13,024 nucleotides of DNA from JBBTYG01 sp964483045 (GTDB lineage: Bacteria > Patescibacteriota > Minisyncoccia > UBA6257 > 2-01-FULL-56-20). The stretch is taken from NCBI GenBank assembly GCA_964483045.1, contig CAYZZK010000014.1, forward strand, positions 1 to 13,024. Direction: 5' to 3'. Positions within the stretch are counted from its first letter, which is position 1, and every line of letters starts with the position of its first letter. The notes beneath the pieces were generated by a model that did not search any database, was not told where the DNA came from, and saw nothing but the letters and a program-made list of their open reading frames with translations. Position numbers and translations under genes: made by a program. Below are positions 1 through 6,534 of the stretch, one piece after another.

Positions 1-1162
1 ATTTAATTTCCTCCGCAAATTCCGCCAGGTTTTTGATTCGCCCCCGCTCCACTTCTATGATTCTCAAGAGAAGCTCGTCTGACCTGTGGATGTTCTTCTC
101 GGCCAAAAGCGGTTTAAGTTTTTGCATAATGCCATCGGTGCCGAGCTTCTTGAGATGCTCCCCCTGCAGCCACTCCAGTTTTTCCTGATTGAATATCGCT
201 CCGCCTTTCTGCGCGCGCGTCAAATCAAATTCTCCGATCAACTCATCCCGAGACAACACTTCCCTATCGTCCTTAGGATGCCACCCCAAAAGCGCCAAAA
301 AATTTATGATGGCTTCGGGAAGAAAGCCCTTTGCCCGATATTCAAGGAGCGACGTTTCCGCAAAACGCTTCGAGAGCTTGCTTCTGTCCGAATTTAAAAT
401 GAGAGGTAGATGGGCGTATTCCACTTCCCTGAAACCGAGGGCTTTTTGAAAAAGTATCTGCTTCGGCGTGTTCGAGAGATGGTCTTCTCCTCGTATCACA
501 TGGCTTATCTCCATAAGCCCGTCATCGATAACATTCGCAAGATTAAAAAGCGGCGTGGATATATCTTTCGCAATGACGATATCGCCCATGAGCGCCGCGT
601 TAAAGGTCACTTTTCCGCGGATGATATCCTTGAATTCGACAGTCGCTTCCGGAGTTTTGAAGCGGATTACTTCCGGTTTTTTGCCGAGAGGAGGCGCCGT
701 GCGATTCCTGCAGTGCCCCCCGTACTTCGGGGGAAGGCCTTGAGCGAGCATGGCTTGGCGCTCGGCTTCAAGCTCCTCTTTCGTGCAATAACAATAATAC
801 GCGTGTCCGTCCGCCAAAAGTTTTTCGATATACTTTTTATACATATCCTTTCGCTCGCTTTGCCTATACGGGCCGAAGTTGCCGATGTAATTTTGATCGC
901 CGGTTTTTTGTCCTCTGCTTTCTTCGGCGACTGGCCCTTCCTCCCAATTAAGTCCGAGCCAGTCCAAGCCCTCGAGAATTTCGCGTTCAAATTTTTTCTC
1001 CGATCGTTCGGTGTCTGTATCCTCTATTCGCAGCACAAAAACGCCATTATTCTGCCTGGCGAAGAGCCAATTGAAGAGAGCTGTCCGGGCAGTTCCCACG
1101 TGAAATAACCCCGTCGGGCTGGGGGCTAAACGCACTCGTACATGCTTTTTGGGAAGTGTCAT
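1..1162 (-). CDS. gltX: Glutamyl-tRNA synthetase (GltX), 3' part beyond the window edge
   Basis: Charges tRNA(Glu), and perhaps tRNA(Gln) in organisms that use an amidotransferase, with glutamate in the cytoplasm. I translated the minus strand by hand: 387 uninterrupted codons from the ATG at 1162-1160 to the left edge, so the C-terminal roughly 100 residues are missing. The class I HIGH motif appears as HVGT (residues 21-24) within APSPTGLFHVGTARTALF. The KMSKS motif appears as KLSKR (262-266) after NSDRS. RIEDTD (45-50) and IRGEDHLSNTPKQ (223-235) are typical GluRS segments. A Cys-x-Cys (124, 126) followed 24 residues later by Cys151 matches the E. coli zinc site, but the fourth ligand position is Asn153. 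About 20 residues (76-97) are inserted before GPYRQSER compared with E. coli. An in-frame TAA lies 12 nt upstream, so no longer start is possible. Identification is secure; discriminating versus non-discriminating specificity cannot be read. Confidence 0.96.
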   Translation of the reverse strand, partial: MTLPKKHVRVRLAPSPTGLFHVGTARTALFNWLFARQNNGVFVLRIEDTDTERSEKKFEREILEGLDWLGLNWEEGPVAEESRGQKTGDQNYIGNFGPYRQSERKDMYKKYIEKLLADGHAYYCYCTKEELEAERQAMLAQGLPPKYGGHCRNRTAPPLGKKPEVIRFKTPEATVEFKDIIRGKVTFNAALMGDIVIAKDISTPLFNLANVIDDGLMEISHVIRGEDHLSNTPKQILFQKALGFREVEYAHLPLILNSDRSKLSKRFAETSLLEYRAKGFLPEAIINFLALLGWHPKDDREVLSRDELIGEFDLTRAQKGGAIFNQEKLEWLQGEHLKKLGTDGIMQKLKPLLAEKNIHRSDELLLRIIEVERGRIKNLAEFAEEIK

Positions 1163-1177
1163 GCCTCCATTTTACCA
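1163..1177 (-). promoter_or_regulatory. Extended -10 promoter abutting the gltX start codon
   Basis: Read on the minus strand, TGGTAAAAT (1177-1169) matches an extended -10 element (TGn plus TAAAAT, one mismatch to TATAAT). Only GGAGGC separates it from the gltX ATG. A start about 7 nt downstream of the -10 would fall on the ATG itself, giving a leaderless mRNA. The GGAGG would then be untranscribed; it is also too close (1 nt) to be a normal Shine-Dalgarno. No good -35 is visible at 16-18 nt spacing. Inferred from sequence only. Confidence 0.45.
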
Positions 1178-1212
1178 TGAAATTCAAGGTTTTCTAGCCA
1201 AATGTCGATTCA

Positions 1213-1241
1213 TTGGGTTTCTCGGAAATATGCGCTAAAAT
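1213..1241 (+). promoter_or_regulatory. Putative sigma-70 promoter of the prepilin-like gene
   Basis: TTGGGT (1213-1218) and TAAAAT (1236-1241) are spaced by exactly 17 nt. The -10 fits well and the -35 keeps only the TTG. It drives the plus strand, divergent from gltX, and leaves a leader of roughly 60-75 nt. The leader can form a hairpin with arms TTCGGT (1253-1258) and ACCGAA (1276-1281), with an inner TCC/GGA pairing. No Shine-Dalgarno precedes either candidate start. Confidence 0.4.
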
Positions 1242-1323
1242 GACGATAGTCCTTCGGTCCGGCCTCCTTTGGAAAACCGAACCACACTGAATCCTACAAC
1301 CAAATATGTCCGAAATAACCGCC

Positions 1324-1662
1324 ATGAAACAAAACGCCAAACTTGCCGCATTCACGCTTAACGAACTATTGCTCATAATTGCCACCTTTGCCATCTTGTT
1401 CAGCATCGGAGGTCCGGTCGCTTCGTCGGTCCGTAACAAAACCCAGACTAGACAGTGCATCGAACAGCTCGGCAGAATCGAACATGCCAAAGCGATTTTT
1501 GCCAGAGCATCGCACGCTGCCGCTGGTGCACCCGTTTATCAAGCCGACGTTGATTATCTCGTTTCGGAACTGATCTGCCCCGCCGGCGGCGCATACACTA
1601 TCAACCAAGTCGGCACCAAACCGACATGCACGATTCCCGCACACATACTGGCACAAAAGTAA
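1324..1662 (+). CDS. Type IV prepilin / pseudopilin-like protein
   Basis: A probable minor pilin or pseudopilin: a small secreted subunit processed by prepilin peptidase and assembled by a type IV pilus or competence-pilus machine. From the ATG at 1324 the protein begins MKQNAKLAAFTLNELL, a short basic leader, then a class III cleavage site (A|FTLNE, with Ala rather than Gly at -1), the conserved Glu at mature position 5, and a hydrophobic stretch (LLLIIATFAILFSIGG) for the N-terminal helix. The C-terminal half has two cysteines in CPAGGAYTINQVGTKPTC that could close a disulfide loop, a layout I have seen in small prepilins of Planctomycetes and Verrucomicrobia. An upstream in-frame ATG at 1306 adds six residues; I prefer 1324 because it gives the usual lysine-led leader. 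Neither start has a Shine-Dalgarno. No pilus assembly gene adjoins it, although ComEC genes lie 4-6 kb away. Family call good; precise role unknown. Confidence 0.75.
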   Translation: MKQNAKLAAFTLNELLLIIATFAILFSIGGPVASSVRNKTQTRQCIEQLGRIEHAKAIFARASHAAAGAPVYQADVDYLVSELICPAGGAYTINQVGTKPTCTIPAHILAQK

Positions 1663-1667
1663 AAGCC

Positions 1668-1693
1668 GACCCCGTGGAACAATCCGCGGGGTC
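1668..1693. terminator. Hairpin between the convergent prepilin and murG genes
   Basis: GACCCCGTGGA / TCCGCGGGGTC with loop ACAA forms an 11-bp stem with one G-U wobble. It begins 5 nt after the prepilin stop and ends 35 nt beyond the murG stop. On the minus strand it is followed by GGCTTTTACTTTT, a plausible U-tract for ending the amidohydrolase-ftsW-murG transcript. On the plus strand the tail (AAAAATTATG) is poor, so termination of the prepilin mRNA is less certain, though the hairpin would protect its 3' end. Confidence 0.7.
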
Positions 1694-1727
1694 AAAAATT
1701 ATGCGTAAAAATGCAGCCGAACTTTTA

Positions 1728-2885
1728 TCAGCCCATTCGCAGAATTTCTCGGGCGATTGCTTCCGCGGCATCGGGTTTCCAAAGATTTTTCGCTGCAAAG
1801 CTCATTCGCGCGGCCACGTCCCGGTTTTGCAGCACGGACTTGATTTGGCTCACAAATATCGCGGGAAGTAAATTATTTTCTTCGATGACGATCGCGGCTC
1901 CCGTTTTTGAATATTCGTACGCGTTGACCTTTTGATGGTCATTCGCCGACTCTTTTAAGGGAATGAGTATGGAGGACTTGCCGAGAGCGGATATTTCCGA
2001 TATTGTTCCGCTTCCCGATCGAGCGACGACCAGATCGGCGGCGGCCAGGGCGGCTTTCATGTCTTCTTTTAAATACGGAACTGGAATGTAATGTTTTTTT
2101 GCAATTCCTTCCGGCTCTGATTGTCCGACCGCCGCTCGGGAGAGATATTCAATTTTTTTATAATTCGCCGATCCCGTTTGGTGAAGAATCTGGGTTTCTT
2201 TCAAAAATAAAGGAAGGTTGTCGATAACGAATTCGTTAATACGCTGGGCGCCTTGCGAACCGCCGAGAACGAGGGTGAGCGGCTTTGCCGGGTCAAAGCC
2301 AAGCTGTTCCTTTGCCGCAGCGCTCTCCGGCACGTCCTTCACGATTTGCTCCCGCACGGGCGTTCCCACGAGTGCGGTTTTTTCGGCATCGAAATACTCG
2401 AGGGTTTTTGGAAAACTGACGGCGATTCTGGATGCAAACCGGCTGGAAATCGAATTTGTAAGCCCCGGTGCCGCGTCGGACTCATGAATGACGATTGGAA
2501 TTTTGTAAAACCACCCTGCGAGAACGACCGGAAGCGCCCCCGTTCCTCCTTTCGAAAAGATAACGTCTGGCATGATGAAATACATTTTAAAAAGGGCCTC
2601 GAAAATCCCGATGAAGAACTTTGGGATGTCCGCGATATTTTCCATAGAAAAATATCGACGGAATTTACCCGAAACTATCGATCCGAGCTGGACATGCGCC
2701 CCCGCGAGCGGCGCGATCCATTCGTCCTTCGGCCCCAGATAGTTAAGATCCAGATCTATGTTTTGAATCGCCGCTATCTGCCTTAGTCGTTCGGCGACCG
2801 CAACAAGGGGGTACACGTGCCCGCCGCTGCCTCCGCCGGTCAGAAGGACTTTTATATGTTGGTATGGATATGCGTTTTCAGGCAT
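1728..2885 (-). CDS. murG: MurG, lipid II-forming GlcNAc transferase
   Basis: Transfers GlcNAc from UDP-GlcNAc to lipid I on the cytoplasmic face of the membrane, making lipid II for peptidoglycan. The 385 residues are full length for the family. The N-terminal glycine-rich loop is LLTGGGSGGHVYPLVAVAE (14-32). HESDAAPGLTN (134-144) corresponds to the HEQNAVPGLAN acceptor-side motif. The C-terminal domain opens with LVLGGSQGAQRINE (205-218), and the UDP-GlcNAc site is visible as ARSGSGTISEISALGK (288-303) followed by IPLKESANDHQKVNA (308-322). A hydrophobic patch near residues 90-105 (FFIGIFEALFKMYFIM) could be the membrane-association site. It is the last gene of a three-gene operon, 18 nt after ftsW, whose product moves or polymerises lipid II next. 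No clear Shine-Dalgarno is seen; the ATG at 2885 is the start that leaves a normal short N-terminus. Confidence 0.96.
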   Translation of the reverse strand: MPENAYPYQHIKVLLTGGGSGGHVYPLVAVAERLRQIAAIQNIDLDLNYLGPKDEWIAPLAGAHVQLGSIVSGKFRRYFSMENIADIPKFFIGIFEALFKMYFIMPDVIFSKGGTGALPVVLAGWFYKIPIVIHESDAAPGLTNSISSRFASRIAVSFPKTLEYFDAEKTALVGTPVREQIVKDVPESAAAKEQLGFDPAKPLTLVLGGSQGAQRINEFVIDNLPLFLKETQILHQTGSANYKKIEYLSRAAVGQSEPEGIAKKHYIPVPYLKEDMKAALAAADLVVARSGSGTISEISALGKSSILIPLKESANDHQKVNAYEYSKTGAAIVIEENNLLPAIFVSQIKSVLQNRDVAARMSFAAKNLWKPDAAEAIAREILRMG

Positions 2886-2903
2886 GCAGTAAGTATATCT
2901 TTT

Positions 2904-4010
2904 CTATGTATATTTCGAGATATTTACTGCGACTCCGCTCATGGTGAGAAACACCGCGAGCGCCGTGCCTCCGTAGCTTATAAAAGGCAACGGAACTCCT
3001 GTTAGCGGAAGCAGCCCGGAAATTGAAGCCATATGTATAAGCGATTGAAATGCGATGACTGACCCAAACCCGATGAGCAACAGCCGCCCGAATCTGTCCC
3101 GGAGGCGGTGGGCGAGATAGAACATGCGGAAACTAAGCATGCCGAACAGCACCACGACGGCACCGGCACCGATGAAGCCGAGTTCTTCCGAAATTATCGC
3201 GAAGATGGAATCGTCAATCGACGCGGGCAAAAAATTTACTTTTGCCGAGGACTCGCCGTATCCCCTTCCCGCAAGTCCTCCCGAACCGATCGCGATGAGC
3301 GCTTGGTTAACCTGATAATTTTTCCCGGAAGTATCCGCCGTTTTATTGAAAAAGCCCAGGATTCGATCTTTGCGGTAGGGCGTGATTTGAATGAGAGCTG
3401 CGACGCCGATAATTCCCACGAGAACTATAAGAAGCACATATCGTATTTTCGCGCCGTCCAAAATATATACAACAAGCGCAGAGCCCAAAAGAATCGCGAC
3501 CGTGCTCGTTGCCGGCTGCAAAACGAGCAGTATGGCGATGAACCCGGAAATGAGACCGAACGGAAGAAATCCCTCAAAGAATTTTGTCGATCGTTTTATT
3601 TTGGCGTTGCTTAGCCATGCGGCCAGATACAGTATAAAAACCAACTTCATACTCTCGGCTGGCTGAAAGCTCAAGGGTCCGACTTTGAGCCACCGGTTTG
3701 CATTTCGAACTTCGAGCCCGGCGCTCGTAAAGACAAGAGCGAGCGCGATCAGATTCAAGATGAGAAGCGGCAGCGCAAATTTTCTCAAGTGCTGATATCG
3801 GAAGAAATAGGCGATCGTGAACCCGATGATTCCGAGGGACAACCCGAAAAGCACCTGATGCTTCAGGTAATAATAGCTATCGTTGAATTTTATCTTTCCA
3901 AGTTCTGAAGATGCGCTTGCGAGCATCGCAAGCCCGAATAACACGAGTATCGCAACGAGCGCGAGAAGAAAATAATCGGGCCGATGCCCGCTTTTCCGAA
4001 AAGCATTCAT
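2904..4010 (-). CDS. ftsW: SEDS peptidoglycan glycosyltransferase, FtsW-like
   Basis: Polytopic inner-membrane glycan polymerase of the SEDS (FtsW/RodA/SpoVE) family, which polymerises lipid II with a class B PBP partner. The 368 residues contain about ten hydrophobic segments, starting with DYFLLALVAILVLFGLAML (12-30). Diagnostic motifs are NRWLKVGPLSFQPAE (105-119) and GVPLPFISYGGT (338-349). LPASIDDSIFAIISEELGFIG (261-281) aligns with LPEAHTDFVFAVLAEELG, placing Asp267 at the catalytic aspartate. The usual QPDxGT after the central helix reads QPATST here (165-170), with Ala in place of Asp. Its ATG overlaps the amidohydrolase stop as ATGA, implying translational coupling. Proximity to murG favours FtsW over RodA, but sequence alone does not separate them. 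Confidence 0.92.
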   Translation of the reverse strand: MNAFRKSGHRPDYFLLALVAILVLFGLAMLASASSELGKIKFNDSYYYLKHQVLFGLSLGIIGFTIAYFFRYQHLRKFALPLLILNLIALALVFTSAGLEVRNANRWLKVGPLSFQPAESMKLVFILYLAAWLSNAKIKRSTKFFEGFLPFGLISGFIAILLVLQPATSTVAILLGSALVVYILDGAKIRYVLLIVLVGIIGVAALIQITPYRKDRILGFFNKTADTSGKNYQVNQALIAIGSGGLAGRGYGESSAKVNFLPASIDDSIFAIISEELGFIGAGAVVVLFGMLSFRMFYLAHRLRDRFGRLLLIGFGSVIAFQSLIHMASISGLLPLTGVPLPFISYGGTALAVFLTMSGVAVNISKYT

Positions 4011-5560
4011 TGAAGCGGGGCTCTATGTCTCAAATTTTTTCCCGGGAATTTTCCCGTGTATATGCCGTCTTGAAGAACGAGCTCCCCATGCACGACCACC
4101 GACCTCACCTCAACGTTTTTTACTTTCGGCGTATTCCCGTCGGTTATTGAAAAAAGCGCGAGGTCCGCGATATTCCCCTCTTGTATTTCTCCGCGCCCCG
4201 CAAAATCGAACATCCGAGCGGGTTCAGCGGTAATTTTCCTTATGGCATCATGAAGCGGCATCAGCTTCTCGCCTTCCGCCATTCCGAGAAATTTAGTGAA
4301 GGTGGATATTGCGCGCTCCGGCTTTAGCATTTTCCCCGCGTCTCGAAAACTTGCGGAGTTCGACGCGATAAGCGAGCGGCTGCTGCGAATTGCCTTTTTA
4401 ATGAGCGGCTCACTCAAATTTTTATAAAACACGGTGGCCTTCATCCCGGTTGCCTCCATAAACAGAAGAAGCGCGGCGCTGTAATTCGATGCATCATAAA
4501 ATTCCGCAATTTCTTTTAACGACTTGCCGACAAAAAATTCATTTCCCGGCGCTTGGGCGATCACAAATTCTTTCAAATCGAGTTTTGGAATTTCTTTAAT
4601 GATTCTGGCTCTAAGCCAGGCATCCTTGATATTCGCGAGCATTGTTTCCATTCCTCCGTTCTGCGCCCAGACGGGCAAAAACGTATAGATCGCAAGGATG
4701 CTTGTTCCAGAAGGATAAACGTCAAATTTCAGTTGCGTTGCCTCTGGAAGCGATTCGATTTTCCGGAGCGCGTCTTCATATTCCTTCTCGTTGCCCACTA
4801 TCGGCATGAAGTGGCTGATGACCGTTCGCACGCCAAGATCGGTCGCCAGCTTGACCGTTTCCTCGATTGACTTTCCGAGTTCTCCGGCGTTGTTTCGCAA
4901 ATGCGTCGCATATACCCCATTTTGTCCTCGCACTATTTCATCTAAAAATTTTATCTCCGAAGACGGAGTTCGACGGCTATGCGCGTATCCGAGTCCGGTT
5001 GAAAGCCCGAACGCCCCTTCCTTGAGCGCCGACAAAAGTGTTTCTCCGAACACATGGAGTTCGTTTTTGGTAAGATCGCGGATGCGTTCCCCTATGAGCG
5101 CGCGCCGCACGGTCGCATGCCCAACGAGCGTCGCGAAGTTGAGCGCGAGCGGTTTTTTATCGAGAGTTTCAAGAAATTCTCTCACTGTGTGCCAGTCGAC
5201 GTTTACGTCGCTGATATCTGCCCACTTCCTGATTGATTCCAGACTGCCATAGAGAAGCGGCGCGAGCGATGCTCCGCACATGCCGCCAACTATGGTTGTC
5301 ACGCCTTGGCGGATAAAATCTTCCTGCGGTGGATGGCTGAAAATGGAAAGGTAATGATCCGAATCCGTATTCACGTCTATAAATCCCGGAGAGAGATATG
5401 CTCCCTTGCCGTCTACTATCTTCTCCGCGCTCTTGCCCGGAAAATTTCCGATCGCAGAAATTTTTCCCCCGCTTACATAAACGTCTCTAAGGTCGGCGCT
5501 TGTTGTGCCTGCGCCTCCCGCGCCACCCAAAATTCTTACGCTTTTAATTAAGATGCTCAT
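4007..5560 (-). CDS. Divergent D-aminoacylase-type amidohydrolase
   Basis: A 517-residue protein of the amidohydrolase superfamily, closest in layout to N-acyl-D-amino-acid deacylases, which release D-amino acids from N-acyl forms. The N-terminal beta-sandwich strand (MSILIKSVRILGG) leads into YLSPGFIDV (55-63), VTTIVGGMCGASLAP (87-101), a long TIM-barrel region, YATHLRNN (217-224) and VISHFMP (247-253). The C-terminal sandwich closes with GRGEIQEGNIADLALF (455-470). Compared with the Alcaligenes D-aminoacylase ligand set as I recall it, Cys95, His220 and His250 are kept. The HxH after GFID is Asn64-Thr-Asp66, and the catalytic Asp of the SDG motif is Asn401 (LIASNSAS). It may therefore bind one metal, act differently, or be non-catalytic. 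It heads an operon with ftsW and murG, suggesting a link to wall D-amino acids, which is inference. The ATG at 5560 is preceded by GAG only. Confidence 0.85.
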   Translation of the reverse strand: MSILIKSVRILGGAGGAGTTSADLRDVYVSGGKISAIGNFPGKSAEKIVDGKGAYLSPGFIDVNTDSDHYLSIFSHPPQEDFIRQGVTTIVGGMCGASLAPLLYGSLESIRKWADISDVNVDWHTVREFLETLDKKPLALNFATLVGHATVRRALIGERIRDLTKNELHVFGETLLSALKEGAFGLSTGLGYAHSRRTPSSEIKFLDEIVRGQNGVYATHLRNNAGELGKSIEETVKLATDLGVRTVISHFMPIVGNEKEYEDALRKIESLPEATQLKFDVYPSGTSILAIYTFLPVWAQNGGMETMLANIKDAWLRARIIKEIPKLDLKEFVIAQAPGNEFFVGKSLKEIAEFYDASNYSAALLLFMEATGMKATVFYKNLSEPLIKKAIRSSRSLIASNSASFRDAGKMLKPERAISTFTKFLGMAEGEKLMPLHDAIRKITAEPARMFDFAGRGEIQEGNIADLALFSITDGNTPKVKNVEVRSVVVHGELVLQDGIYTGKFPGKNLRHRAPLQ

Positions 5561-5568
5561 CTCGCATT

Positions 5569-5577
5569 ATTATACCA
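5569..5577 (-). promoter_or_regulatory. Extended -10 promoter of the amidohydrolase-ftsW-murG operon
   Basis: On the minus strand TGGTATAAT (5577-5569) is a perfect extended -10 element. Eight bases (AATGCGAG) separate it from the ATG at 5560, so transcription would begin 0-2 nt before the start codon and the mRNA would be essentially leaderless. There is no -35 with proper spacing, as expected when the TGn extension is present. The upstream hairpin at 5646-5665 isolates it from the comEC operon. Confidence 0.55.
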
Positions 5578-5645
5578 CGATGCCTGCATTACTCTCCTGC
5601 AAAGAAAACGACGGATGAAAAAATGAATTTCGGCCAATTATAAAG

Positions 5646-5665
5646 ACCGGCTCTGTGAGCTCGGT
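5646..5665 (-). terminator. Hairpin after the ComEC-type MBL gene
   Basis: On the minus strand, 5 nt after the MBL stop codon, ACCG(A)GCTC and GAGCCGGT form an 8-bp stem with one bulged A and loop ACA, followed by CTTTATAATT. The U-tract is short, so this is a modest intrinsic terminator, but its position between two operons fits. A second T-run (ATTTTTTC) lies about 20 nt further on. The remaining gap to the amidohydrolase promoter holds nothing else that I recognise. Confidence 0.5.
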
Positions 5666-5670
5666 GGGGT

Positions 5671-6531
5671 TCATTTCTCCGCAAAAACCGACAACTTGTT
5701 GCCTTCCACGGCGATTTTCACTGTGCCGTCCTGATCGGTGCGGAAGACGTTCGGTGTCGAACTGGCGAGCCGCGCGAGCGCCTCTTTCGTCGGATGGCCG
5801 TATCGGTTGTTCTTCCCTACTTCAATCACGGCGACCTTCGGTTTCACCGCGCCTAGAAATAAATCGCTCGAGGAATACTTTGAGCCGTGGTGCGGGACCT
5901 TGAGGATATCCGCGCGGATGTCAAACTTCTTCGAAACGTATTCCTCCACGTTCGAAGCGATGTCGGCGGTGAAAAGCGCCCGGGCGCCGCCGGTTTGGAT
6001 GAGCTCCACGAACCCGGTGTCATTCAATTCCCCGCTTTGAATGTATGCCGCATTGGGTGAGAGCATAGAAATAGAATTGCTGGCGAAAAGGATATTGTCG
6101 CCGGCGCCGAGCGTTATGAGCGGAATATGTTTCTCGTGGATTTTTTTGAGGAGCTCGGGCCATTCATGAACGGTTTTCGTATCGTCCCGCCCGTTGATGA
6201 TAAATGCTCCGAATTTATATTTATCCAGAAGGAAATTGAAGCCGTTGAAGTGATCGAGCTGCGGGTGGGAGACGATTCCGATATCGATGTATGTGTCGCT
6301 GCCTATCGCGCGTTCGACGCTTTTTACGACTTTCTGATCAGGTCCCGCGTCGGTCATGATTTTCACGTTGCCGGGAAACACTACCAGTTCCGAATCTCCC
6401 TGTCCGACGTCCAAAAAATAAAATTCCGGTTCTGAATTCGATTTCGAAAATGCGATATCTCCCCAAACGAAAATAAGCAATACTGCGAGAAGGGCAATGA
6501 CGATCGAATTGTAATTCTTTTTCGCTTGCAT
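5671..6531 (-). CDS. ComEC-type metallo-beta-lactamase-fold protein, membrane-anchored
   Basis: A stand-alone version of the C-terminal MBL domain of ComEC/Rec2, the DNA-uptake channel protein, where this domain is thought to act on the incoming DNA strand outside the membrane. The 286-residue protein starts with a basic N-terminus and one hydrophobic segment (about 9-28), consistent with a signal anchor exposing the domain outside the cell. MBL landmarks are FLDVGQGDS (39-47), SHPQLDHFNG (88-97, giving His89, Asp93 and His94), LFTADIA with Asp190, KVPHHGS (211-217, His214/His215) and RYGHP with His246. Gln91 sits where classical MBLs have the second His; ComEC proteins often lack that His. 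It begins 3 nt after the comEC stop, so the two are almost certainly co-translated and together rebuild a full ComEC. A general extracellular hydrolase is the alternative. Confidence 0.88.
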   Translation of the reverse strand: MQAKKNYNSIVIALLAVLLIFVWGDIAFSKSNSEPEFYFLDVGQGDSELVVFPGNVKIMTDAGPDQKVVKSVERAIGSDTYIDIGIVSHPQLDHFNGFNFLLDKYKFGAFIINGRDDTKTVHEWPELLKKIHEKHIPLITLGAGDNILFASNSISMLSPNAAYIQSGELNDTGFVELIQTGGARALFTADIASNVEEYVSKKFDIRADILKVPHHGSKYSSSDLFLGAVKPKVAVIEVGKNNRYGHPTKEALARLASSTPNVFRTDQDGTVKIAVEGNKLSVFAEK

Positions 6532-6534
6532 GGA

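Noticed and set aside
410..1108. Long plus-strand ORF (232 codons) opposite gltX
   Set aside because: It lies antisense to an unmistakable gltX reading frame, has no Shine-Dalgarno and no recognisable motif. It is a shadow of the coding strand.
3108..3614. Plus-strand ORF opposite ftsW, and similar ones opposite murG (2253-2786) and the amidohydrolase (4791-5252)
   Set aside because: All are fully nested in well-supported genes on the other strand and show biased, low-sense translations without start signals.
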